From the IMG/VR virus record IMGVR_UViG_3300044699_000112, positions 1 to 64,000 of that record: 64,000 nucleotides of DNA; one strand, 5' to 3'. The notes under the pieces are model-generated. The model was not told the origin of the DNA. It made no database searches and saw only the letters and a list, made by a program, of their open reading frames with translations. How positions within the stretch are numbered: position 1 is the first letter of the stretch; the number at the start of each line of letters is the position of its first letter. Below are positions 23,254 to 31,641 of this stretch, piece after piece. Both the position numbers and the translations under genes were made by a program. This DNA comes from a virus.

Positions 23254-26144
23254 ACATGTACCGCGCGCAGGGCGCCCGCGGTCCCTTGCTGAACGTCTCC
23301 GAAACCGGCCCTGGCCCTCCTGAGGTGGAGGCCGAGGGCGGCTGCATCACCACCGGCAACGTCACGCAATTACCGTTCGGCAACGCGATGGCGACCAGTA
23401 AGCTCTCGGCGAGCGGGTTCCTCGCGCTCGGCGATTCGACGTACTGGGAGGTCGAAGCCGATATGCTGCCGAGCACTCATCCCAATGGCTGGGCGCTCCT
23501 GCGCTGGGACGGCTTGCTCGCCAAGTGGCAACAGTCGGTCGAAGGCGGCGGCGCGGCGGGGCCCAGGATCTGGACCGACTTCTCCGCAGGCGGCGGCGGC
23601 TCGACGGCCAAACCGGCCGATCCAGTGGATTCGGTGCAGTTCAATCGCGCGGGCGCGTTCGGCGGCAGCGCCGATTTTCTCTACACGGAGAGCATCAGGC
23701 GCGTGACCGTGATCTGCGATGCCGCCACTCCCGGCATCAATGTGGCCGGTGGCTACATCTCCTCCGCGCAAGGGTTCGTGGCGATGCCCGCGACCGCCAC
23801 CACCTACAACGCCATCCAGGCTTCCAACGGCGGCGTGTTCGCTCTGTCGGCGACCATCAAAAACTACGTAACCTGGGGCTCAAACGCCGCGCCGGTCCCC
23901 ACGATCAACGACTCGTTCCTGGACAACGGAGTCATTTACTACGACGACCCGAATAAGATCTTCAACTTTCGCACCGGCCAGTACAACCCTACGACGGAGT
24001 ACACCGACCTCGTCGAGGTGAGTTGCTACGCGCTGGGCTTTGCGGCCTCGAGCCCCCAGGTCAATGCGGTTCACGCTCGCAACGGCGGCGTGCAGGCGCA
24101 GTGGCTCGTGGCCGAAGACTCACTGATCTTCATCGGCCGCGGGCAGCCTCCGGTGTCCGGGCCTGGACAGGTGCGGATCTACGCAGCCCCGAGCGGGCAG
24201 ATGTACGTCTCCTCGAATACCGCCCCGTATGGCCCGTTTGGGAATACGCCCCCCGGCGCCCCGGAGGGCAGCGTTCAGTACAACCGCGGCGGCCAGTTCG
24301 GCGGGAGTGCCAATCTCTTCTGGGACGAGGGGACCAACCGGCTCTACGTCACTTGCGCGTCGACGGCCCCGGCGATCAACGTCGACGGCGGCTGGATTCA
24401 ATCGCAGGGCGGGTTCCTTACTACCAGCGCCGGTCTGGCGGTCCAGGCTCTGAGCGGCGTGATCATCAGCCGGTATCTGGCAACCAACGAGTCGCTCATC
24501 TTCCAGGGACAGGCCACGCCTCCTGGCCTCTCTGACGCCTCCGGCGGGCCCCAGGTGCGCCTCTACGCCAGTTCGGGCGGCGTGATGTACATCTCGAGCA
24601 ATGGGGCGGCGTGGGGACCGCTGATGGGTACCGGGACTCCTCCGGCTGGCGTAAGCGGTCAGATCCAGTTCAATCAGAACGGGGCCTTTGGTGCGCATCC
24701 TTACCTGCTCTGGGATTGGAACAGTTTCATCCTGAATATGTACGGGTACTTTCAGGTCAACAGCGTCAACAACCCGGTCATGTGGGTGATGAATCGCGCG
24801 TACGGCGCGAACCAGACTGTCTGGTATCAGGGCGTCGATGACTCGGCGCGGTTTTTTATCCAGGCGGCTTCGTTCGGCCCCGTGCTGCTCTACCTTACCC
24901 CAAGCGGGGACGGCGCCTTGTCGACCTTATCGACTCCAGGAACAGTGCAGTCGCTCTATGTCAACGCGCTCGGCTCCAGTGCCGTCAGCATTCAGGCGGC
25001 CTATGGCGGCGTGACGGCCCGGTGGATCTGCCCTAACGAATCACTGATCTTCCTTGCAATAGGCCAGCCAGCCCTTTCAAGCCCTGGTCAGGTGCGAATG
25101 TACGCCTCGACGAGCGGAGTCCTGTACGTCTCATCGAACGGTCAAGCCTACGGCCCAATCGGCGGCCAGCCCCCGGCGGGCACCAATCAGCAGGTACAGT
25201 TCAACAACAACGGTCAATTCGGAGCGTCTGCCAACTTCGCTTGGGACAACGTCAACAATGTTCTGGGCATTAATGGCCCCAACGGCTACATGGCAACGAC
25301 CACCTCGAATGACTGTCAGTGGTACATGCACCGCCCCAACGTTTATATCTACTGGGTTGGCATCAATGGTTCGGCGCAGTGGATCGTCAGAGGCATGGAT
25401 GGCTTCACTCAGTTGGCCGTTTCCCCCAATGGCGCATCTGGCATGATCGTCTCTACTCCCGGCACGTTCCAGGGACTCTACGTGAACGCGCTCGGTGGAG
25501 CAGGCCAGTTCATCTATAACGCCATTCAAGCGGCGAGCGGCGGCGTGACCGGCCGATGGCTCGTGGCGAACGAATCGCTGATCCTGAAGCAGGGCGGCGA
25601 ACCGGCACGCTCGAACGGCGGCGAGGTGCGGATGTATGCCAATTACAACGGAGTGGTGTATATTTCGACCGCCGGTCAAGCCTATGGGCCCCTCGGCGGC
25701 GGCGTTCAGTCGACGACGCAGCCCCAGTGGACCGGCTCCAACAGCGGCTATAACTACACGTTCAACAACGCGAATAACTATTTCATCGTAAATGGCAACG
25801 GCGACGTTACTTCGAACGGCGTGATCAGCAGTGTCGGCGGCATCTACACGAGCAATCAGGCGCAGAACGCGATGCAGTCTGCGGGCGGGTTCAACGCCGG
25901 GTACGGCGGCAGCGGCAACGGCGTCTATCAAATCTACGGAAACACCGTCATCAACAACTCCCGTCAGTTTGTTGGTTCTGGCGGTATCAATACGAGCGGC
26001 CACATGATCGCCAGCGGCAATTGCTCGGCGGCTTCCTACCAGATCACCACTGGTTACTATGGGCAGGATGCCATCAACGGAATAGCCGTTGGCAACGGCC
26101 ATGTGCTTTATTTCAAAGGCGGCATTCTGTACGCCTGGAGTTAG
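23112..26144 (+). CDS. Tailspike, C-terminal part with four repeat modules
   Basis: The true sequence of this part starts near 23155 with HGIAREGIGEGSSLRFYAQ, continuing the upstream frame. Two kinds of module alternate: VQFNRAGAFGGSADFL-type (four copies: VQFNRAGAFGG, VQYNRGGQFGG, IQFNQNGAFGA, VQFNNNGQFGA) and SLIFxGQPxxSxPGQVRxYA followed by YVSSNGxAYGP (four copies). Such repeats form trimeric fibre shafts. The tip (SAASYQITTGYYGQDAINGI) has no recognised chaperone domain. Repeat copy number could change by recombination and alter fibre length. Confidence 0.8.
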   Translation: MRDSLHHRGSGELLFRHGIAREGIGEGSSLRFYAQDSDPWGNIHMSLNMYRAQGARGPLLNVSETGPGPPEVEAEGGCITTGNVTQLPFGNAMATSKLSASGFLALGDSTYWEVEADMLPSTHPNGWALLRWDGLLAKWQQSVEGGGAAGPRIWTDFSAGGGGSTAKPADPVDSVQFNRAGAFGGSADFLYTESIRRVTVICDAATPGINVAGGYISSAQGFVAMPATATTYNAIQASNGGVFALSATIKNYVTWGSNAAPVPTINDSFLDNGVIYYDDPNKIFNFRTGQYNPTTEYTDLVEVSCYALGFAASSPQVNAVHARNGGVQAQWLVAEDSLIFIGRGQPPVSGPGQVRIYAAPSGQMYVSSNTAPYGPFGNTPPGAPEGSVQYNRGGQFGGSANLFWDEGTNRLYVTCASTAPAINVDGGWIQSQGGFLTTSAGLAVQALSGVIISRYLATNESLIFQGQATPPGLSDASGGPQVRLYASSGGVMYISSNGAAWGPLMGTGTPPAGVSGQIQFNQNGAFGAHPYLLWDWNSFILNMYGYFQVNSVNNPVMWVMNRAYGANQTVWYQGVDDSARFFIQAASFGPVLLYLTPSGDGALSTLSTPGTVQSLYVNALGSSAVSIQAAYGGVTARWICPNESLIFLAIGQPALSSPGQVRMYASTSGVLYVSSNGQAYGPIGGQPPAGTNQQVQFNNNGQFGASANFAWDNVNNVLGINGPNGYMATTTSNDCQWYMHRPNVYIYWVGINGSAQWIVRGMDGFTQLAVSPNGASGMIVSTPGTFQGLYVNALGGAGQFIYNAIQAASGGVTGRWLVANESLILKQGGEPARSNGGEVRMYANYNGVVYISTAGQAYGPLGGGVQSTTQPQWTGSNSGYNYTFNNANNYFIVNGNGDVTSNGVISSVGGIYTSNQAQNAMQSAGGFNAGYGGSGNGVYQIYGNTVINNSRQFVGSGGINTSGHMIASGNCSAASYQITTGYYGQDAINGIAVGNGHVLYFKGGILYAWS

Positions 26145-26152
26145 GAGAACTT

Positions 26153-26575
26153 ATGCAAATTTCAATCCCGATGCGGGCGCGGCTCTATCTGCTCGCGCTG
26201 ATCGGTCAGGACTCGGGCGGCTTGGAAGATGAGAAGCGCCTGCTCTCGTCCGACTTACTAGAAAAGCTCGAAGTCCCGCAGAGCGAACTTATGCTCTACG
26301 AAACGGCGATCCCGAGCGGCGGCGCCTACCTGCACCTCGACCGCATCGCCCAGGCGCCGGTCCTCGAGGTGGACCTTTCACCAGCCGAGCTCCGGCGGGC
26401 CCAGTCGCTCATCACCGAGTGGAAGAACTACCGCCCCGGTGACGATCGGTTCATACGTCCACTCCTCAAAGACATTCGCGCCGCGCTCGATAGCGGGGAG
26501 ACCGGCGGACAGGCCGATGCCCTCCTGCGGGTCACCAATGGCGCACCAGTTCCGCGGCAGAAGGCCGCGAGATAG
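26153..26575 (+). CDS. Helical protein after the tailspike
   Basis: AGGAGA precedes ATG at 26153. The 140-residue product is helical and charged (MRARLYLLALIGQDSGGLED, LSPAELRRAQSLITEWKNYR) and begins with a basic amphipathic segment. Its place immediately after the tailspike suggests a fibre chaperone or attachment factor, but no motif proves it. Confidence 0.6.
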   Translation: MQISIPMRARLYLLALIGQDSGGLEDEKRLLSSDLLEKLEVPQSELMLYETAIPSGGAYLHLDRIAQAPVLEVDLSPAELRRAQSLITEWKNYRPGDDRFIRPLLKDIRAALDSGETGGQADALLRVTNGAPVPRQKAAR

Positions 26576-26587
26576 AAAGAAGGAACC

Positions 26588-27088
26588 ATGCCAACACCCA
26601 TGCCACCACCTCCGGCTCCCGTGCCGGTACCTGCCGCTCCGAAGACAATTGATCTGTCGAAGGTCCTGGTCCGCGCCATGCCGGGCTACTTATACAGCCC
26701 GTTCACCAAGAAGCTCTACTACACGAACAACCGGCAGGAAGTCGGAGCCTCCACATACGAACGCCCGTGGAGCGTGAGCCCCGGCTACGGCTTTGAGACT
26801 CCCGTTTATCCGCTGAACCCGGTGGACTTTCCCACGGCGGAGACGGCCAACAAGGTTCTCGAACAGGCCCGTGCGTGGTTCCCCACACTGTTGTTCGACG
26901 TGATGGCCCCCAAACCAACCGGGGGCGTCGTCACTCAACTTCAATACTGGTTAATCTGCTGGAACGGCGCCGACCTCTATGAGATCTTCTCGTGCGGCTG
27001 GTGGGCCTTCGACTGCGACAAGGACGGCGAGACCGCTGCGAAACAGCAGCGCACCGCCGAGCTCAAGAGCGCGGGATTCTCCGTATAG
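26588..27088 (+). CDS. Hypothetical protein with Pro-rich N-terminus
   Basis: The start follows AAGAAGGAACC. The first 20 residues are mostly Pro (TPMPPPPAPVPVPAAP). The rest is aromatic-rich (AMPGYLYSPFTKKLYYTNNR, TQLQYWLICWNGADLYEIFS, CGWWAFDC). No catalytic triad or peptidoglycan-hydrolase motif is seen, although the gene lies just before a holin-like gene. Function unknown. Confidence 0.6.
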   Translation: MPTPMPPPPAPVPVPAAPKTIDLSKVLVRAMPGYLYSPFTKKLYYTNNRQEVGASTYERPWSVSPGYGFETPVYPLNPVDFPTAETANKVLEQARAWFPTLLFDVMAPKPTGGVVTQLQYWLICWNGADLYEIFSCGWWAFDCDKDGETAAKQQRTAELKSAGFSV

Positions 27089-27111
27089 GGGAGTAAACTT
27101 GGTGCAACTTT

Positions 27112-27183
27112 GCTGGCTGTTTTCCCAATCTCCGTAACGCATAGCCAGCGAGGCAGGGCGGACGACCCGATGCGGCCGCCCTG
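27112..27183 (+). terminator. Two hairpins before the holin-like gene
   Basis: GCTGGCT (27112-27118) pairs with AGCCAGC (27143-27149). CAGGGCGG (27154-27161) pairs with CCGCCCTG (27176-27183), just before AAAAAAAGGAG, the ribosome binding site of the next gene. Either could slow upstream transcription or tune holin translation. Confidence 0.45.
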
Positions 27184-27200
27184 TAAAAAAAGGAGTCCGT

Positions 27201-27395
27201 ATGCCAATCATTCAAGTGATCGTCCTGATCGTCGTTGTCGGCGTGATCCTCTATCTGGTCAACACGTACGTCCCGATGGCAGCGCCGATTAAGACGATCC
27301 TCAATATCGTGGTCATTCTCTTCCTGGTTCTCTGGCTGCTCTCAGTCTTCGGTCTACTCCCCGGTGGCACGGTTCCCCGGCTCCGAACTCCGTAG
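27201..27395 (+). CDS. Two-helix membrane protein, holin candidate
   Basis: The 64-residue product has two hydrophobic helices: IIQVIVLIVVVGVILYLVN and ILNIVVILFLVLWLLSVFG, separated by TYVPMAAPIKT. This matches a small membrane-protein family (Thivi_2564-like: Y-L-V-N-x-Y-I-P-M, KxILNxVV, LWLLxxFG) often carried by phages and treated as holin-like. AAAAAGGAG lies ten bases upstream. No endolysin is recognisable beside it. Confidence 0.75.
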   Translation: MPIIQVIVLIVVVGVILYLVNTYVPMAAPIKTILNIVVILFLVLWLLSVFGLLPGGTVPRLRTP

Positions 27396-27398
27396 GCG

Positions 27399-27427
27399 TT
27401 GACAACAAATCGCGGTGGTATTGTAAG
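27399..27427 (+). promoter_or_regulatory. Candidate promoter for the ejection-protein genes
   Basis: A perfect -35 TTGACA (27399-27404) is followed after 17 bases by TGTAAG, or after 16 by TTGTAA. The downstream gene starts at 27446 with AAAGGA upstream. The -10 is weak. Confidence 0.4.
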
Positions 27428-27445
27428 CGAAAGGATCTGAGCCTC

Positions 27446-29014
27446 ATGGCGAGCAAGGCAGAACAATACAGTGCTGAAGACCGAGAGCTTGCCAAACGGC
27501 GTGGCGATCGTTTCAACATCGAGGCCGAGCAGCGCGCCACCAACGCGCAGAACCGCCAGAAGTGGGCGCAGGACTATCAGGCCGAACAGTACGACCCGAT
27601 GCTCGCCGGGCGCGGCGGCTACAGCCCCGAGGAAGGCGCCGACATTCGAGGCGACTACGGTGGTCTCGCCGCTACGCCTGAGGAGCTCGAGGGCAACTAC
27701 CGCACCCAGCAAGAGCAGAACGATATCGTTGGGAACCCGTGGGACCGCGCGGCCTACTTCAACCCGGAAGGCATGGAGGCGGCGGGTTATGGCGAGAGCG
27801 ATCGCGTGCGCGGTGCGATGGGCGGTTACCGGAGCGATCTGAACGCCGCGCTCGATCCCTACGGTAAAAATCTGCGCGGCGCGATCGGCGATGAAACGGC
27901 CCAGTCGATAGATCCCGAGTACACCGCCTATCAAAAAGGGGTAGTCGGACGCACCGGCTCAGACCGGCGCGCGGCGGTCGATCCGTCTCTCCTGCGCGCC
28001 GATAAGGCGGCGCTCGACACGATCCGGATGAGCCCCGAGGAATACCAACAAACCCTCACCGGCGCCGGTAACGTGGTCGGCGAAAGCTACCGCGCGGCCG
28101 CCGATGACTCCGCTCGACGCGCCAGGGCTGCGGGCGCGAGCGCGCTCGGCGTAGGCGCCATGCGTGACCGGCTCGAGAGAGGCTCGGCCGTCGACAGGGC
28201 CGATGCGATGCTCAGAGCCAAGATTGCCGCGGGCGCGGCACGTGCAGGCCGGGCGGGGACCGCCGAGGAATTCCGGTTGCGAGGCGAAGAAGGAACCTCT
28301 GACCGTCTCGGCCGCGCGGCGATGGAAGCGGGCGACTTCGAGTTCGGTAACCGCTACCGCCTGGAAGACCAGCGCCTCGCCGCCGAGAAAGCCAAACAGG
28401 GCGCGCGGCTCCAGGTGGAGAGCGAGCTCGGCCGAGCGGGCATGGGCGCGGCTTCCGAGCTTGGCCGCGCGGGGATCGGCGTCGAAGAAGGAGCCGCGCA
28501 GCGCGCCGCGCAGCAGCGCCAATACAACGCGAGCCTCGGCACCGAGATGGCGACCGGGATCGAGCGCGACACGCAGGCTCGCAAGATGTCGAATACGACG
28601 GACCGGCAGGCGGTGCGGCGAGCCAACCAAGCGCAGCGTTTCGGCCAGGGCATGGATGTCCAACAGGCCAAGCGCCAGGGTGCTCAGCAGGTGGCCGATA
28701 AGCGGCTCGAGGCGCAGTACCGCGGACAGGATTACCTGACCCGCGCGGAGGCCGGATCGACTGCCGACAAGAACCAGGAGCTCGAGCGGCAGATGAACGC
28801 TTGGCAGGCGCAGGCGGGTATGCAGCAGAACACCACGCAGCAGCAGTATGCCAAGGAAGCGCAGCCGAAGACTTGGGAGAAGGTTGTGGGCGCCGCATCA
28901 GGAGCCGTGGGCGCCGCGGTCCCGATGATTGGCGCGGGCCAGAAAATCGCCAAAGTGGCAATGAAGCCCAACTACAACTACACAGATCCTTACGGCGCTT
29001 ACGGCGGCGGGTAA
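27446..29014 (+). CDS. Ejection-type internal virion protein (Ala/Gln/Arg-rich)
   Basis: A 522-residue, very helical protein with Ala, Arg, Gln and Glu as main residues. Early motifs are QNRQKWAQDYQAEQYDPM and NPWDRAAYFNPEGMEAAGYG. The middle is a long coiled-coil-like region (SARRARAAGASALGVGAMRD, LQVESELGRAGMGAASELGR). The end has GAVGAAVPMIGAGQKIAKVA, a short hydrophobic segment, then Tyr/Gly-rich NYNYTDPYGAYGGG. Composition and neighbours match podovirus DNA-ejection proteins that form the channel into the host cell. The assignment is by analogy. Confidence 0.65.
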   Translation: MASKAEQYSAEDRELAKRRGDRFNIEAEQRATNAQNRQKWAQDYQAEQYDPMLAGRGGYSPEEGADIRGDYGGLAATPEELEGNYRTQQEQNDIVGNPWDRAAYFNPEGMEAAGYGESDRVRGAMGGYRSDLNAALDPYGKNLRGAIGDETAQSIDPEYTAYQKGVVGRTGSDRRAAVDPSLLRADKAALDTIRMSPEEYQQTLTGAGNVVGESYRAAADDSARRARAAGASALGVGAMRDRLERGSAVDRADAMLRAKIAAGAARAGRAGTAEEFRLRGEEGTSDRLGRAAMEAGDFEFGNRYRLEDQRLAAEKAKQGARLQVESELGRAGMGAASELGRAGIGVEEGAAQRAAQQRQYNASLGTEMATGIERDTQARKMSNTTDRQAVRRANQAQRFGQGMDVQQAKRQGAQQVADKRLEAQYRGQDYLTRAEAGSTADKNQELERQMNAWQAQAGMQQNTTQQQYAKEAQPKTWEKVVGAASGAVGAAVPMIGAGQKIAKVAMKPNYNYTDPYGAYGGG

Positions 29015-29028
29015 GAAGGAGACCTTAG

Positions 29029-30042
29029 ATGCCAACTTATTGGGAGAACGATATGCAGCCCGCGGGGGGAGCTCCGGCTCCGGCCGCGGCCCCGAAGCCG
29101 CCAATGGCTGCCCAGCAACCAGCGATGGGCGCCGCGCCTCAGCAGGCCCGGCCGCGAGGGCAACAGCCCCCAGGCGCCCGCTGGTGGCAGAATCCTGGTA
29201 GCGCGGTGCGCCCCCCGATGGCGACACCACCGCCAGCACCGGGCGCTCCTCCTGCACCTTCGTCTCCTCCGGCAGGAGGAGCGCCCCCGGCCCCGTACAA
29301 TGCCGGTGCTCGATTCAACCAGCCCCCTGCTGCGCCTCCAGCCGCCGCGCCAGCCGCGCCACCTCCGGCCGCGGCCGCTGCTCCGTACAATGCGGGCGCC
29401 CGCTTCGCGCAGCCACCTGCTGCGCCTCCTGCGCCAGCCCAGCAACCCGCACCGCCTCCCGGCGCAGTTCCGGCGGGCGGAGGCTACATCCAACCGATCG
29501 CCAGCGAGGGGAACGCCTCTAAGGTCTGGGCAGCCCAGCAGCAGCAGTACGGCGGCGCCGCTGATCGTGCCTCCGGTAGGGCCCGACTGGATCAGATGAG
29601 CCGGGAAGATGCTGCCAGGAATCCGAACGCCAGCATGTATGGGAATCCTGGTGGCGCCGACGTTCCTGGCGGGGAAAGTTATATCCGGGCGATGGATCCA
29701 GGAGAGGCCGGTGATGCGAGGAATCGCATGGCTCAGATGATGGAGGCGTCGAATTTCGACCGCCGGAGCAAAGCCTTTGGACCGCCACCGCCGACCGGCG
29801 TCGCCTCGTACGGAGTAGCTCCGGAGGGCGGCGAGAGCTCTATCCAGGCGATGGAAGATTCGCCCGAGGCCCGCACCAGGATGGAAGAGGCGATGGCCGC
29901 CGCGTCCGATCGCAGCCGCATGGCACCGGCGCCGCCAAGCAGCATTGACCCTGGCCGCGCTGCGATGGGTCTGGGGCGTGGCTTGCCCCCAGGCCGCATG
30001 GGCGGGCGATCACTCGGACGAGGCCGCGGGCCAGTCTACTAA
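29029..30042 (+). CDS. Pro/Ala-rich low-complexity virion protein candidate
   Basis: AAGGAGACC precedes the ATG. About the first 150 of 337 residues are Pro/Ala repeats, with two nearly identical units APYNAGARFNQPPAAPPAA and APYNAGARFAQPPAAPPAP. The rest has repeated units ESYIRAMDPGEAGDARNRM and ESSIQAMEDSPEARTRM. Runs of CCG/GCG codons make internal expansion easy. It sits between two ejection-type genes and is probably co-expressed with them. Confidence 0.6.
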   Translation: MPTYWENDMQPAGGAPAPAAAPKPPMAAQQPAMGAAPQQARPRGQQPPGARWWQNPGSAVRPPMATPPPAPGAPPAPSSPPAGGAPPAPYNAGARFNQPPAAPPAAAPAAPPPAAAAAPYNAGARFAQPPAAPPAPAQQPAPPPGAVPAGGGYIQPIASEGNASKVWAAQQQQYGGAADRASGRARLDQMSREDAARNPNASMYGNPGGADVPGGESYIRAMDPGEAGDARNRMAQMMEASNFDRRSKAFGPPPPTGVASYGVAPEGGESSIQAMEDSPEARTRMEEAMAAASDRSRMAPAPPSSIDPGRAAMGLGRGLPPGRMGGRSLGRGRGPVY

Positions 30043-30045
30043 GCT

Positions 30046-31632
30046 ATGGCCACCTACCCCGGCCTGAGATACGGCACACCGCCATTCGTGGATCCACGGT
30101 ACAACTGGGAAGACGAGGAAGACCCTCTCGCGCTTCCTGCGCGGGCGCAGTACGGCCCTGGCGCAGGAGCCGCTCCCCCTCCCGTAGATCTGCGTAACCC
30201 GGCGGTGGAGGATACCAATCCTTTCTCGTATGCAAGGCTGGCGGCCCGGAAGTCGGAGCCGTTCCAGATGGCCCCAAAGCCCCCGATGAAACCTCCCGTT
30301 GGCGGATGGTCGAGCGGGCCTCCCCAACTGGGTGCAGCCCTGGAGGGCGCCGGTCCCCTGCCCCAAGTGCCGCAAGGCCCGATTCAGACCATGACCGGCA
30401 AGCCGCCCTCGGTCGAGGAGGACTGGATCAACCCAGGCGCCGACCCGTTCCTCACGGACTGGAATTCAGCCGCCGCGCGGCGGGACGCCCACAAAAGAGA
30501 GAAGCCGCAACTGGGCTCCAAAGAGTACGACCTCCCCGCGTGGCAGAAGGCGCTAATGGTCGGCACCAATGCCGCAGCGGGCTACGTGAATGCCGCGGGC
30601 CGTACCCGCGTCGCTCCGATCGACCAGAAGACTCTGATGCACCGGCCCAAGTACGATCAGGCGATGGATGCCTGGGAGACGGAGGGCAGGGCACTCGACT
30701 CCGAGCTCGGCAGTCTCCAGCAGCAGTATGCGCTGAAGCGCCAGGGCGAACAGGACGAGCGCGCCAACAAGCTCTCCAAGCGTCAGAATATGATCGCCGA
30801 CGCGCAGATCGAAGACCTCACCGCGCGGGCCGAGCAGCGGCGGAAGGCTGCGACGGCGCCTCCTACCAAGCGGACGAATATCTACGCTGCCGATCGCTGG
30901 GGCACAATCAACACCGAGACCGGCGAGTACGTGCAGCCGCCATCCTGGGCGCAGAAGCCGCCGCCGGAGAAGAAGGAGTTCAACCAGACGCTCGAAGACG
31001 CAGCCCTCGAAGGTCTGACCGGAGCGGATCGAGCCGCGGAGGCCAAGAGACTACTGGCCATGAAGCAGGCCAAGAAGGGCGGCGGTGGTGCTGGCGGCCT
31101 GACTCCGGCACAGAAAGCCGACGACGATCGCGCCGATGCCGCCCGTGCCGCGGCGCTCGACCACCAGAACCGCCAGGAAGTGGCCAAGCTCGAAGAGGAA
31201 GAAAACTACCGGATGGGCCAGGGCGCTGATAAGGGGATCCACGAGCGCCTGGGCGAGTTAGGGCCTCTCCTGACGCCGCCCACCGACAAGGACGAGCTCA
31301 AGAACTGGACGCGCGCCGACGCGAATGTGGCCGAGTTCATCCGGCTGAACAACCGGCTCAAGAGCATCTACGGGCGCAAGCTGGAACTGAATGCGCTGAA
31401 GGGCGGCCGGGCCGAGTACGAGGCCATGATCCAGGGGATCAACAAGAACTTGGCGCGGCTGACTCAGCGCGGCGGCACTGCCGCGGAGTCCGCGGGCGCG
31501 GGCCCGACAGCCTCCCAACTAGGCACCTCCCGCGGCGCCGGGCCGACCATTCCTCAGCAGGGAGCATCGAGAGTAACGCCCGGCAAGACGCAGCAAACCC
31601 GTCCACCAATCGGTTCAATCATCACAAGGTAG
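30046..31632 (+). CDS. Ejection-module hypothetical protein
   Basis: A 528-residue protein. The N-terminal third is Pro-rich (PFVDPRYNWEDEEDPLALP). The middle has long charged helices (DSELGSLQQQYALKRQGEQD, DLTARAEQRRKAATAPP), and a Gly/Thr/Pro-rich C-terminal tail follows. The segment ADANVAEFIRLNNRLKSIYG resembles the linker helices of ejection proteins. It starts four bases after the preceding stop and ends nine bases before the giant gene. Confidence 0.6.
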   Translation: MATYPGLRYGTPPFVDPRYNWEDEEDPLALPARAQYGPGAGAAPPPVDLRNPAVEDTNPFSYARLAARKSEPFQMAPKPPMKPPVGGWSSGPPQLGAALEGAGPLPQVPQGPIQTMTGKPPSVEEDWINPGADPFLTDWNSAAARRDAHKREKPQLGSKEYDLPAWQKALMVGTNAAAGYVNAAGRTRVAPIDQKTLMHRPKYDQAMDAWETEGRALDSELGSLQQQYALKRQGEQDERANKLSKRQNMIADAQIEDLTARAEQRRKAATAPPTKRTNIYAADRWGTINTETGEYVQPPSWAQKPPPEKKEFNQTLEDAALEGLTGADRAAEAKRLLAMKQAKKGGGGAGGLTPAQKADDDRADAARAAALDHQNRQEVAKLEEEENYRMGQGADKGIHERLGELGPLLTPPTDKDELKNWTRADANVAEFIRLNNRLKSIYGRKLELNALKGGRAEYEAMIQGINKNLARLTQRGGTAAESAGAGPTASQLGTSRGAGPTIPQQGASRVTPGKTQQTRPPIGSIITR

Positions 31633-31641
31633 GAGCCCGGC

